64,000 nt of DNA, taken from Caldilineaceae bacterium (lineage in GTDB: Bacteria; Chloroflexota; Anaerolineae; Caldilineales; Caldilineaceae). The translations under genes and the position numbers were made by a program. The stretch covers positions 81,175-145,174 of the forward strand of contig JACKBC010000013.1 of assembly GCA_020634755.1 (NCBI GenBank), in the 5' to 3' direction. Numbering within the stretch: position 1 is the first letter of the stretch; the number at the start of each line of letters is the position of its first letter. Below are positions 25,281 through 34,545 of this stretch, one piece after another. The notes under the pieces were generated by a model. The model worked only from the letters and a program-made list of their open reading frames with translations, did not search any database and was not told the origin of the DNA.

Positions 25281-26930
25281 ATGACGCGAGCCCCTCAATT
25301 TCAAAAATATTTATTAACTTTCAGCCTTGTGTATGCTTTGCTCTTTGGGGGAGACTTTGTATGGGCGCAAGATGAAGACTCTGCCCAAAAGGCGGAGACT
25401 GAGCTTTCGGCTACGGAACCGACTATTCTGGAACGGACGTCCGTGGCGGATGCCATTAATACAGTAGTCTCCTTACCGGCCGTTGAAGATACCTATGTGG
25501 CCTCTAATCGCTCGGGCACAAATTATGGCGGCGCCGATTCGCTGCTGCTTGGCTATAACGCCGAGGGCGCCAATGCCGGTGCGCTGCGCATTCTCTTGCG
25601 CTTTGACTTCCCCGGCGGTATCCCCTCAAACGCAACTATCCGTAGCGCCAGGGTGCGGCTGCGCATGTATTCATCCACGGGCGGCGGCATGAGCACCACG
25701 CTGCGACACCTTAATTCCGGTTGGAACGAATTTAACGTAAGCTGGTCGAACCATGAGCCAGATTGGGGCGGCATTGATACCGGCGCAGGAATTGGCACCT
25801 CGCCGGGCTGGGTAGAGTGGGACGTGACCGCCCTGGCCAAACAGTGGCTGAGCGGGTCGCGCCCCAACGATGGCGTAATCATTCAGGGCGATGAATCTCC
25901 TGGCGAACATCAGCGCGCGTTCTGGTCGCGCAATGCCGGCGGTGGCGATCATCCGCAGCTGGTGGTGGACTATACCGAAGCGATCGTGGATACGCGCCCG
26001 CCCGAATCGCGCATTACACACCCCTCGAATGCTTACCAATTATCCGCCACCTTCAACGTGCGCTGGGAGGGTACAGATAACTCGGGTGGTTCTGGCATTG
26101 ATTATTACGATGTACAGTTCCGCGAAGCGGGCCAGGCCTGGCAGAATTGGCTGCTGCAAACGCGCAGCAAGCAGGCCAGCTTTACGGGCCAGAATGGGAA
26201 AACATACGAATTCCGCGTGCGCGCTGTTGATCTGGCCCACAATGTGGAATCGTATCCGAACGATGCTGAGGCCCGCACCACGGTGGACACAGTGCCGCCC
26301 GTGGTCAATGTGACGCCACTGGCGGCCTTCCAGAGTTCAACCTCTTTCCCGTTGAGCTGGAGCGGGACAGATGGCGAATCGGGCGTTAGCCACTATGACG
26401 TGCAGCTGCGCTACGGCGTACAGCCCTGGCAAGATTGGCTGCAAAACCTGAATCAGACCAGTGTGCAGGCTTCGGCTGCGGATGGCGCGCCCATTGCGTT
26501 TCGCGTGCGCGCCGCAGATAGGGCGGGCAACGTCTCATCCTGGGAGGCGCCCAATGCTACCACCAGCACCATTGTAGACACAGTGGGGCCGGCGGTGTGC
26601 AGCTTTTTCGTCTCTCCAACGGGCACGGCCAATCAGTACCGACTCAGCTGGACCGCGCTGGATGGCAATGGATCGGGCGTGCGTTTCTTTAATGTGCAGT
26701 ACCGCTACAATGCTGGCGCCTTCCAGAATATTGCTTCCAATACCACGGCCACAGCGGCGGATGTTTTATTGACGCAAGGCGATGGCGTCTATACGTTTCG
26801 ACTGCGCGCCACCGATGTGGTTGGCAATGAATCGACGCGGGATAAGCAGCTGATCATCGACAGCACGGCGCCCACGCTGGATAAAAATACCTATTTGCCG
26901 CTCATTGGCGTGCAGATCAGCGGCTGCTAA
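25281..26930 (+). CDS. Secreted DNRLRE-domain protein with fibronectin-like repeats
   Basis: A 549-residue exported protein. The signal peptide ends near VWAQD (about residue 31). Residues about 65-240 form a DNRLRE domain (VEDTYVASN, LLLGYNAEG, RILLRFDF, WVEWDVTALAKQWL). Three Ig/fibronectin-type repeats of about 95 residues follow, with 'YDVQFREAGQAWQNWL' and 'FRVRAVD' motifs. The C-terminus ends NTYLPLIGVQISGC, close to the YLPLV tail often seen in secreted Chloroflexota proteins. The ATG has AAGGAGG 13 bases upstream. Likely a structural or adhesive surface protein. Its upstream region holds box 1 and an F2 repeat. Confidence 0.85.
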   Translation: MTRAPQFQKYLLTFSLVYALLFGGDFVWAQDEDSAQKAETELSATEPTILERTSVADAINTVVSLPAVEDTYVASNRSGTNYGGADSLLLGYNAEGANAGALRILLRFDFPGGIPSNATIRSARVRLRMYSSTGGGMSTTLRHLNSGWNEFNVSWSNHEPDWGGIDTGAGIGTSPGWVEWDVTALAKQWLSGSRPNDGVIIQGDESPGEHQRAFWSRNAGGGDHPQLVVDYTEAIVDTRPPESRITHPSNAYQLSATFNVRWEGTDNSGGSGIDYYDVQFREAGQAWQNWLLQTRSKQASFTGQNGKTYEFRVRAVDLAHNVESYPNDAEARTTVDTVPPVVNVTPLAAFQSSTSFPLSWSGTDGESGVSHYDVQLRYGVQPWQDWLQNLNQTSVQASAADGAPIAFRVRAADRAGNVSSWEAPNATTSTIVDTVGPAVCSFFVSPTGTANQYRLSWTALDGNGSGVRFFNVQYRYNAGAFQNIASNTTATAADVLLTQGDGVYTFRLRATDVVGNESTRDKQLIIDSTAPTLDKNTYLPLIGVQISGC

Positions 26931-26988
26931 TACAACTCGTACAAGTAGGCTCTGGGACAAACATAACACGCTGAATTCGTCCCGTCAC

Positions 26989-27081
26989 AGCTTACGCAGC
27001 GCCCATAGATTGCCAGAACTGAATAACAGACCTGGCAATTCTCCTTTGGGCGCTCTGGTTCCGCAAAGGGCTGCGTAAGCC
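26989..27081. repeat. Dispersed repeat family F2, copy c
   Basis: Inverted ends AGCTTACGCAGC and GCTGCGTAAGC, with an inner inverted pair around ATTGCCAG / CTGGCAAT. In the 319-bp gap 26931-27249. Confidence 0.8.
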
Positions 27082-27106
27082 CTATTTTCACAATGACACA
27101 TTCGCC

Positions 27107-27204
27107 GCGTGTAGGGGCGCGAGCCGGAGCGCAAAGAACGTGGTTCAAGCGAACCATCTCCATTCGCCCCAACTCATGCCTGTTTGGACGACATGCCCCT
27201 ACGC
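27107..27204. repeat. GTAGGGGC inverted repeat
   Basis: GCGTGTAGGGGC at the left and GCCCCTACGC at the right, a short inverted repeat of a kind seen in several bacterial groups. It ends about 45 bp before the next gene. Confidence 0.5.
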
Positions 27205-27249
27205 ACCTTTTTCAATGAGACATTGTTGAACTATTTAAAAGGAAAGCGC

Positions 27250-28824
27250 ATGAAATATCTTACAACTTGGAAACTGGGCATAGCCGTAGTTTTGTTGCTT
27301 TGCACGGCTGGCGGTCTGCTGTGGCTGCCTGCATACGCAGCGCAGCAAGCGCAAGACTCCGCTGGGCTGAGTGATGACGCGCTAGCCAATGCTACCTACA
27401 TGTCTGAATTCACGGACAGTGGCGAGGTCACGCTGGTTGATGGCGAAGTTGAAATGGACATGGCCAATGGGGATGAGGGCAATCTGTATGTAGTGTTGAC
27501 CGATTCCATTGCCCGCGGGGATTTAAATGGCGACGATGTCGAGGATGCTGCCGTTATTATTACATCCAGCACGGGTGGTACGGGCATCTTTTACGATCTG
27601 GCGGCTGTGCTCAATATTGATGGCGAGCCGCAGAATGTGGCCATTGCTGAACTGGGAGATCGCGTCAGCATTTTGGATCTGGCGATTGCCGATGGCCAGA
27701 TTATGGTTGATATGATGATCCAGGGCCTGGACGACCCCATGTGCTGCCCGTCGCTAGCGGTGACCAACACCTATCAGCTTGATGGCAACATGCTGGCGGA
27801 AGTAACCCACGTGGAAGGCGTGGATGAAGGGCCGCGCGAAATTAAGCTGGATGCCGAACTACAGCCGGACGCGGACCCCAACCTGGCAACCATCGAATTG
27901 GGCGGCACAGATGATATCTGGCTCAACCCCACCATGGTTAGCGTCTTGAGCGGCATTTTGGAAGGCGAAGGGGTTGCCGCCGACAGCCTGGATTCGAATT
28001 GTCCCGGCGGCATTATTCCGGCGCGGCCAGACGTGGTGCTCAACTGGAAGGAAGACGCCACGGTGGATATGCTGCGCGTCTTTTTTGTTAGCACGGGGGA
28101 TCCCACATTGGTCGTTGTACAGCCGGACGGCAGCCTGCTCTGCAATGATGATCTGAATCCACTTATGCTTGATCCCTATTTGGAAATTCCCCATCCACAA
28201 ACGGGACGCTACGCCATTTATGTGGGCAGCTATGAGGGCAATGCGCATGTGCCGGGCTTTTTGGTTTTCACCAGCCTCCATTTGAATCCGGCCACGCTGG
28301 ACCTGGCGCAACTTCTACCGCGTGAAGTGGACCCCGCCGCTGTGGGCGAAGTCATTCCCGAAAGCGCGTTGCTGCTGGATCACGAGCCATCTGCCAAACC
28401 AGCCGAGACCGCACTAGAGGATGGCTACGGTTCTTACAGCGAGGAGATGACGGGCGGTGGCAGCTTGGGCGTCTTTAATGTAGAGCTGAACAACCAGCTT
28501 TGCACCGGCTTTATCGATGCCATTCCCACGTTCAAATTTAATTGGCAAGGCCAGGCCGAGCGGCTGCATATCTTTTTTGAAGGAGACAATGATAGCACGC
28601 TGGTCGTGCGTACGCCGGACGGCAGCTATGCCTGCAACGATGATTACCAAGGCTCGCGCAACATGAATCCGCGCGTGGAAATTGTACCCAAACCCGGCGA
28701 ATATATCGTCTACGTGGGCAGCTTTTCGCCGTCTGAGGTTGTGTCGGGTACGCTTACGATCACTGAAGATGTGAATGCCGAGCCAGCCGTACTCACATCT
28801 GATATGCTTGACGAAGGGGAATAG
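27250..28824 (+). CDS. Exported FG-GAP-like/PPC-like protein A1
   Basis: A 524-residue exported protein with signal peptide (cut near YAAQQ). Residues about 38-190 carry the window's recurring 'NATY' domain: ALANATY start, DLNGDDVEDAAV (calcium-loop-like), STGGTGIFYDLA, and a CCPS end; it resembles an FG-GAP/integrin-type repeat. Two PPC-like domains follow (about 250-355 and 405-510), each with a Cys early, PDG, CNDD and YxxYVGS motifs. Paralogues: 36880-38409 over its whole length, 43040-44446 by the NATY domain, and 32621-33646 by the PPC-like pair. The ATG at 27250 has AAAAGGAAA upstream. Probably extracellular, binding function unknown. Confidence 0.82.
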   Translation: MKYLTTWKLGIAVVLLLCTAGGLLWLPAYAAQQAQDSAGLSDDALANATYMSEFTDSGEVTLVDGEVEMDMANGDEGNLYVVLTDSIARGDLNGDDVEDAAVIITSSTGGTGIFYDLAAVLNIDGEPQNVAIAELGDRVSILDLAIADGQIMVDMMIQGLDDPMCCPSLAVTNTYQLDGNMLAEVTHVEGVDEGPREIKLDAELQPDADPNLATIELGGTDDIWLNPTMVSVLSGILEGEGVAADSLDSNCPGGIIPARPDVVLNWKEDATVDMLRVFFVSTGDPTLVVVQPDGSLLCNDDLNPLMLDPYLEIPHPQTGRYAIYVGSYEGNAHVPGFLVFTSLHLNPATLDLAQLLPREVDPAAVGEVIPESALLLDHEPSAKPAETALEDGYGSYSEEMTGGGSLGVFNVELNNQLCTGFIDAIPTFKFNWQGQAERLHIFFEGDNDSTLVVRTPDGSYACNDDYQGSRNMNPRVEIVPKPGEYIVYVGSFSPSEVVSGTLTITEDVNAEPAVLTSDMLDEGE

Positions 28825-28827
28825 GCT

Positions 28828-29598
28828 ATGTATCACCGATTTCTATTCATGACCATGACGATCCTATTGGGGATTGTAACCATGCCGCTGCCGGCCGCTG
28901 CCCAGACGTATGTCAACGTCACCGTGCAGCGGGGCGATACATTGGCCAAAATTGCCGGCCGCTATTGTGCAAGCTGGCAGGAAGTTTACAGCATCAATCA
29001 GCAGACGATTGGCCCCGATCCCGGTCGCATTGAAGCCGGGCAAGTGCTGACCATTCCCAGCCGATGTGGAGCAGCGACCAGTCCGCCGGTGGCGCCGTCC
29101 CAGCCCGGCGGCGTCTATGATCGCGGTGCTATCTCACAGGCTACGGGGACGCTCAACGGGCCCTATTACACGGTGGCGTGGGGAGACGATATGTTCGCCA
29201 TTGGGCAGCGCTTTGGAGTGGCGGCCGTGGCCATTATGCAGGCCAATGGCCTAAGCGGCGCCGCGTTGGATGTGGGCCAGACTTTGATTATTCCCGGTTT
29301 AAGCGCGCCGGTGGCCACGCCGGCGCCACCTGTACCTACGGCGGCGCCACCGCAGCAAATTCAGCAGCGGAACTTTGCGCATGGCGAATGCACCATAAAC
29401 TTGCAGCGCAACACGAATACGTACTTTACGCCCGGGAGCAATTCTTCCGGTGTGCTGGGCGGCGGTGGATATACGGCGTTGGAGGTGGTGCGCAGCGGCA
29501 ACGTAACTTGGTACAACCTGGCTGTGCCCTCATCCTTGCCTAGCTGGATTCGCGCCGATAGCTCGTCTTACTCTACAAGCGGTAATTGTGGTCTGTAA
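28828..29598 (+). CDS. Exported LysM protein, copy 1
   Basis: A 256-residue exported protein that begins 3 bp after the previous stop, so it is co-translated. The signal peptide ends near AAAQT. Two LysM domains bind glycan: the first with VQRGDTLAKIAGRYC and paired Cys (about 30-82), the second with AWGDDMFAIGQRFG (about 110-155). A Pro spacer and an SH3-like domain (NLQRNTNTYFTPGS...WIRADSS) follow. The paralogue at 38640 has the same two-LysM head but a different tail. Likely attaches to peptidoglycan or other cell-surface glycan. Confidence 0.9.
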   Translation: MYHRFLFMTMTILLGIVTMPLPAAAQTYVNVTVQRGDTLAKIAGRYCASWQEVYSINQQTIGPDPGRIEAGQVLTIPSRCGAATSPPVAPSQPGGVYDRGAISQATGTLNGPYYTVAWGDDMFAIGQRFGVAAVAIMQANGLSGAALDVGQTLIIPGLSAPVATPAPPVPTAAPPQQIQQRNFAHGECTINLQRNTNTYFTPGSNSSGVLGGGGYTALEVVRSGNVTWYNLAVPSSLPSWIRADSSSYSTSGNCGL

Positions 29599-29604
29599 AA
29601 GATA

Positions 29605-29686
29605 CTGCTTGCGCAGCGCCCGCACGTGCTTGGGCAGAAATATATGGCTGACTCTGTGATGTTTATGCGGGAACTGCGCAAGTTCG
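29605..29686. repeat. Dispersed repeat family F2, copy d (diverged)
   Basis: CTGCTTGCGCAGCGCC at the left and GAACTGCGCAAGTTCG at the right. It lies 7 bp after the LysM stop and 52 bp before the next start. Confidence 0.65.
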
Positions 29687-29738
29687 TAATAGATTTAACG
29701 TCCATCGCATTCAAAGATACACAATAGATAGGAATAGC

Positions 29739-32534
29739 ATGAAACACCATATAAGTCGGGTTGTCGCCATACTCACGCTGTTGGTAATGGCCGTCATATT
29801 GGCCGGATGTGGCAGTGCGGCCACCCCGCTGCCAGAGCCAACGCCCACTGCCGCTCCCGCCAGCGCTTGGGAACGCATCCAGGAATCGGGCAAGTTAGTC
29901 GTGGGCACGTCCGCTGACTATCCGCCCTTTGAATATTACAACGCCAACTTTCGCCTAGAGGGTTTTGACCCCGCCCTCATGCTGGAAATCGCGAAGGTTA
30001 TGGGGGTGGAGCCGGAATTTAAGGATATTGCCTTTGATGGTTTAACGGCTGCGCTGGATTTGGAGCAGATCGACATTGCCATGGCGGCCATCTCCACCAA
30101 TCCAGAACGCGCCCAAGCGGTGGATTTTAGCCAAATTTACTACGTCAGCGAAGACGCTATTTTGGCCGCCGCCAGCGCCAATATCCCCACCATCAACAAC
30201 GTAACAGAGCTGGCGGCCTACACCATCGGCGTGCAAAAGGGCTCTGTCTATGAACAATGGCTGAAAGATAATCTGGTTGAAACGGGTCAGATTTCCGCCA
30301 CCAGCCTGTTTCTCTATGATGATGTTGAAAATGCCATTCGTGATCTCAACGATGGCCGCGTCAACGTGGTGGTGCTAGATCTGCTGCCTGCTCAAGAATT
30401 TGCGGCGCAGGGGGACTTGGCCATCGTGGGCCAGGGGCTGAATCGCCAGCTATATGCCATGGCTATGGCTAAAGGCGAAAGTGAACTCCAGAGCGCGGTC
30501 AATGAGGCGCTATTTCAATTGCAGAGCGAAGGTGTGGTTGCCAAGCTGGCCGAGCAATATCTGGCTATCAATTCTGAAGATATTCTGCCCACGCCCGAAG
30601 CCACGGAAGCCCCGCCCACGCCAGAACCGACCGCCACGACACCTGCTGGTACAGCGACCGCACCCCCCACGGCCACCAGTGCGCCGACCGCCACCAGCGC
30701 ACCCATCAATTGTTTGGACGGCATGGAGTATCTTGCCGATTTGTCATACGATGATAACAATATGACGGCGCCGCCGGACTTGCGTCCGGGGGAACGGTTC
30801 CGCAAAGGCTGGCGCATTCGTAACAACGGTACCTGTACTTGGAATGGCAGCTATGTGGCGACCTATGTACAGGGCAACGCACCAGCCGCGGTGATGGGTG
30901 GCCAGCCCACACAAGTACAGGGCAATGTTGCCCCTGGCGCCACCTACGATTTGTATGTTGATCTGGTCGCGCCATTGGCTTCCGGCACGTATCAGGGCAC
31001 TTGGCAACTCCGGAACGCGCAGGGCGTAGCCTTTGGACAGCGTCTGTGGGTGGGGATCAATGTCCCGGGCGCAGTTGCGCCCACGCCCGTGCCCACGCAA
31101 ACGCCGTCGCCCAACATTACCTTTACGGTAGACAAAGCCAACGTGAACGTGGGCGAGTGCACCACCGTGCGCTGGCGGGCGACCGACGTCAATGCCGTTT
31201 ACTTCTATGCGGAAGGCCAATCTTGGGAGCAAAATGGCGTGGGCGGTGAGGACAGTCGCCAGATCTGTCCCAACCAATCCACCAATTACTATCTTCGCGT
31301 GGTGCGTCGGGATGGCAGCACGGAGACGCGCCAACTGACCGTCACTGTACAAGCTTCGGGCAGCGCCCCCCAGATTAACCGCTTTACCATGGATCCCTCA
31401 TCACAAATTGGGGTGGGGCAGTGCGTCAATCTGCGCTGGGAAGTCACCGGCAATATCCAAAGCGTCAATCTGCGCCGCAACAACGATACGTTCTGGAGCA
31501 ATGCGCCTTTCCAGGGCAGCAATCAAGATTGCCCGCCCGGCGCCGGTACATATACCTATAGCATTGAGGCCCAAGGCCCCGGCGGCGCCAATCGCGCCTC
31601 GCTCAATCTACAGGTGGTCAATGCGGCGGCGACGGCGACGCCCACGGCGCCCACCGAGGCAATGCCCGTTATCAATGCCTTTACGGTGAATCCGGCACAA
31701 ATCACGGTCGGCCAGTGCGTCAATCTGGCTTGGAGCACCAGCGGCGGCACGGAAACCGTGCGCGTGCTGCGCAACGGTGTGGTCGTCTTTGACAACGCAC
31801 CGCTCAGCTCAACGGGCTTGCAGGACTGTTTGGATCAGCCCGGCGCCGTCAACTATGTGTTGGAAGCGCGCAATCGCGTGGGTCAGAGCGCTTCTCAACA
31901 GGCCAGCGTTAACGTGGCAGCGGCGCCTGTGCCCACAGATACACCGCTGCCCGTGGCGCCGGTGATTACTGCGTTCAATGTGGACCGCAGCCAAATTACT
32001 TTTGGCGAATGTGTGGTGCTCTCTTGGGAATTTTCGGGAGACAGCCTGGCTTCGGTGCAACTGTTGCGCGACGGCAATGCAATTACCACGGATATGCCAT
32101 CGCCCGGCAGCTTTCAGGATTGCCCGCCTGCACCTGGACAGGTTACCTATCAGCTGGTGGTGGATTCCGAGTTTGGCGGTTCCGCGCGGCAGGCCGCCAT
32201 GGTCGATGTGCAAGACGCTTCCGATGGTGACGGCGGCGCCGGGCAGCTGCCGGAAATTCCACCGTCCATTAGCAGCTTTACCGTGGACAACACGCAAATC
32301 GATGTGGGCGGCTGTGTGGTCTTGTCGTGGGAATTTGGCGGCAGCAGCTTGGCTTCTGTGCGGCTGACCCGCAACGATGTGGAAATTGCTTCCGATATGC
32401 AGTCGCCGGGCAGTTTCCAAGATTGCATCAACGATGACTCGTTGGTGGGCACCGTTGTTTATCGGCTGGTCGTTGATTCTGAGTTTAGTGGCTCCGACGC
32501 GGCCGAACAGATGGTCACGGTGGTTGGCGGCTAG
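29739..32534 (+). CDS. SBP_bac_3 lipoprotein with NBR1-like and Ig-like repeats, copy 1
   Basis: A 931-residue lipoprotein, lipobox LAGC at about residue 24. Residues about 45-285 are a family 3 solute-binding domain (GKLVVGTSADYPPFEYY, AMAAISTNPERAQAVDFSQIYY), the type that binds amino acids or is a sensor domain. A Thr/Pro linker leads to an NBR1/Next-to-BRCA1 Ig-like domain (about 330-445; GWRIRNNGTCTWNG, GTYQGTWQLRN). Five Ig-like repeats of about 85 residues follow, each with a G(E/Q)C...LxW start and a later Cys. No permease or ATPase is adjacent. Paralogue at 39885-41966. Confidence 0.9.
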   Translation: MKHHISRVVAILTLLVMAVILAGCGSAATPLPEPTPTAAPASAWERIQESGKLVVGTSADYPPFEYYNANFRLEGFDPALMLEIAKVMGVEPEFKDIAFDGLTAALDLEQIDIAMAAISTNPERAQAVDFSQIYYVSEDAILAAASANIPTINNVTELAAYTIGVQKGSVYEQWLKDNLVETGQISATSLFLYDDVENAIRDLNDGRVNVVVLDLLPAQEFAAQGDLAIVGQGLNRQLYAMAMAKGESELQSAVNEALFQLQSEGVVAKLAEQYLAINSEDILPTPEATEAPPTPEPTATTPAGTATAPPTATSAPTATSAPINCLDGMEYLADLSYDDNNMTAPPDLRPGERFRKGWRIRNNGTCTWNGSYVATYVQGNAPAAVMGGQPTQVQGNVAPGATYDLYVDLVAPLASGTYQGTWQLRNAQGVAFGQRLWVGINVPGAVAPTPVPTQTPSPNITFTVDKANVNVGECTTVRWRATDVNAVYFYAEGQSWEQNGVGGEDSRQICPNQSTNYYLRVVRRDGSTETRQLTVTVQASGSAPQINRFTMDPSSQIGVGQCVNLRWEVTGNIQSVNLRRNNDTFWSNAPFQGSNQDCPPGAGTYTYSIEAQGPGGANRASLNLQVVNAAATATPTAPTEAMPVINAFTVNPAQITVGQCVNLAWSTSGGTETVRVLRNGVVVFDNAPLSSTGLQDCLDQPGAVNYVLEARNRVGQSASQQASVNVAAAPVPTDTPLPVAPVITAFNVDRSQITFGECVVLSWEFSGDSLASVQLLRDGNAITTDMPSPGSFQDCPPAPGQVTYQLVVDSEFGGSARQAAMVDVQDASDGDGGAGQLPEIPPSISSFTVDNTQIDVGGCVVLSWEFGGSSLASVRLTRNDVEIASDMQSPGSFQDCINDDSLVGTVVYRLVVDSEFSGSDAAEQMVTVVGG

Positions 32535-32558
32535 GAATCTATTGGCGAATCACTTTGG

Positions 32559-32592
32559 AAAGCTGTCAGATCTGCACAGATCTGACAGCTTT
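32559..32592 (+). terminator. 16-bp perfect palindrome between exported-protein genes
   Basis: Arms AAAGCTGTCAGATCTG and complement with a 2-base loop. It lies between the SBP gene and the PPC-like gene and can act as terminator or attenuator. Confidence 0.55.
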
Positions 32593-32620
32593 CGTTGCGT
32601 ATATTCAACAGGAGAACCCC

Positions 32621-33646
32621 ATGAAAAAAGTGTCTGCACTGATTTTGTTCCTGAGTATTGCCATCTTGAGCACGGCAGTCACCTTTGCCCAATCGGGCGG
32701 GCAGACCATTCCGCCGGCGGAGGATGCCCCCATTGCGCTTATTACGCTGAATTTAGAAGCCGGCTTTCCGCTGGATCCCATGATCTTGAGCGTAAATGGC
32801 GGCGGCGAGGTAGATGCCAGTACGTTGGATGAAGGCTGTGCCGGTTACATCAACCAAGACCCTGTGGTGACGCTGAATTGGTCGGGACAGGCCGATTTTG
32901 TCGAGGTCTTCTTTTACAGCGATCACGACCCCACATTGGTCATTCAGATGCCGGACGGTGGCTATGCATGTAACGATGATGCCAATGATTTGCTGCTCGA
33001 TCCGTCCATACAGGCCAATAACCCGCCGGCCGGTCAGTATAAAATTTGGGTGGGCAGTTACGCCCCAGAGCAGTTAATCCCAGGCTTTTTGGTGCTCACC
33101 ACCAAGCCGGATGTGAATATTGGCACGTTGGATATTGGAGGGTTGGTAAAGCGCGCACCGATCGCCGAAGATGAATTAGAGCAGCATGAAGCCAATACGG
33201 CCCAATCGCCTACCAAAGCCGTCAGCGAGCCGATGGAGGAGGCGGTTGAAGTTGCTGCGGCTGAGCCAATTACGGCGAGCCTGTCTGTATCCGGCACGGT
33301 AGCAGCCTTTGGCATTAGCGTGCCGGATCAGCTGTGCAATGGCTTTCTGGATGGCGAGCCTGATTTCGCTTTTGATTGGGAAAACAAGGCTGACTTTTTG
33401 CGCGTCATATTTGAAGGCGATGATGATGCCACGCTTTTTGTGGAGGCGCCAGATGGCTCAGTTTATTGCAACGATGACTTTGTGGCTGGGGAAAATCTCA
33501 ACCCCGTGGTGGATATTGAGCAGCCGCTCTTAGGTCCATATTTTGTCTATGTGGGGCGGCTGGATTTGGAGAAGGCAATCACCGGCACGCTTATTGTGAG
33601 CCCGTCGAGCGATACGCAGCCTAAAGTGCTAACAGGAGGTAATTAA
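32621..33646 (+). CDS. Exported protein with two PPC-like domains
   Basis: A 341-residue exported protein with a signal peptide ending near FAQSG. Two PPC-like domains (about 60-165 and 225-330) match the C-terminal pair of the proteins at 27250 and 36880: an early Cys (EGCAG, QLCNG), a VTLNW or FDWENKAD strand, DPTLVIQMPDG or DATLFVEAPDG, CNDD, and (I/V)YVG-type ends. It lacks the NATY domain. The ATG at 32621 has AGGAG upstream. It is followed after 1 bp by the PA14-like gene, so both are one transcript. Confidence 0.82.
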   Translation: MKKVSALILFLSIAILSTAVTFAQSGGQTIPPAEDAPIALITLNLEAGFPLDPMILSVNGGGEVDASTLDEGCAGYINQDPVVTLNWSGQADFVEVFFYSDHDPTLVIQMPDGGYACNDDANDLLLDPSIQANNPPAGQYKIWVGSYAPEQLIPGFLVLTTKPDVNIGTLDIGGLVKRAPIAEDELEQHEANTAQSPTKAVSEPMEEAVEVAAAEPITASLSVSGTVAAFGISVPDQLCNGFLDGEPDFAFDWENKADFLRVIFEGDDDATLFVEAPDGSVYCNDDFVAGENLNPVVDIEQPLLGPYFVYVGRLDLEKAITGTLIVSPSSDTQPKVLTGGN

Positions 33647-33647
33647 G

Positions 33648-34415
33648 ATGAGGCGCATCTTCAGTTTTGCTGCTGTTGGGCTATTTGTACTTTCGCTAAT
33701 GGTTGTGTCGCCCGTTGCGGCGCAAAGCGGGAACCAGTGGGTCATGAGTTTTTATCCCAATCCAAATTGGGGAGGGGCTGCTACCTATGTGCAGTATACC
33801 AATCTAGTCAATTTTAATTGGGGCGCGGGCGCGCCGGGTCCGGGGCTGCCCACGCAGAACTACACGGCGCGTATGACGACCGATGCTTTCTTCTATGGCG
33901 GCGTCTATCGCTTTACGATGTTGGCCGATGATGAAGTATCGCTGGTCATCAACAACCAGACATACTTTAGCTCTATCGGCGCGCCGCAGCCCGGCAAGAC
34001 ATTTGTGGTGGATGTGCCCATGAATCAAGGCAACAGCCACATAGAGATAAACTTTCGACAATACACGGGGCCGGGGTACATTAGCGTCTATTGGGATTAC
34101 GTAAAGCCGAGCGATGGCGGCGTCTATGTGCCGTCTCAGCCAGCGCCGCCCTCTTCACCTTCATCTGCACCGTCGCTCTCTAACAAATATGGCGATTTTA
34201 CATCGTGTATACAGCAGAGCATGCACCAGGCCAACTGTTTCCACGCCACGGGGGAATGGGATTCACCCAATTTGGGCTCAATTCAGATGGAGCCTCAGAT
34301 TGTGATCTGGCAACAGTGCAAAGCCGATGAAGAAAGGGTACAGCGGCTTTTGCCCAATCAGGATCCGCGCAAATCCAAGTGCTCTAAGTCCGAAGCGGGC
34401 TGGTTCGCATCCTAA
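33648..34415 (+). CDS. Exported PA14-like protein
   Basis: A 255-residue exported protein with signal peptide ending near VAAQS. Residues about 30-150 are a PA14-like domain (FYPNPNWGG, NFNWGAGAPGPG, FTMLADDEVSLVINNQ), probably carbohydrate-binding. A Pro/Ser linker leads to a C-terminal region with four Cys that looks folded but is not recognised. AGGAGG lies 9 bases before the ATG, which overlaps the end of the previous operon gene by spacing only. Related PA14-like domains occur in the 21028-23706 lipoprotein. Confidence 0.85.
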   Translation: MRRIFSFAAVGLFVLSLMVVSPVAAQSGNQWVMSFYPNPNWGGAATYVQYTNLVNFNWGAGAPGPGLPTQNYTARMTTDAFFYGGVYRFTMLADDEVSLVINNQTYFSSIGAPQPGKTFVVDVPMNQGNSHIEINFRQYTGPGYISVYWDYVKPSDGGVYVPSQPAPPSSPSSAPSLSNKYGDFTSCIQQSMHQANCFHATGEWDSPNLGSIQMEPQIVIWQQCKADEERVQRLLPNQDPRKSKCSKSEAGWFAS

Positions 34416-34545
34416 AAATTAGGAATTAGGCGGTTGGTCGGTTTGTCGAATACCTGTCAGGTTTAAATCTGCACATGATTTTTGCACCATAACTAATTGT
34501 TGAAGAGATGATCTTCTATGGGCATTTTGTGAAAGCGCAGTCACA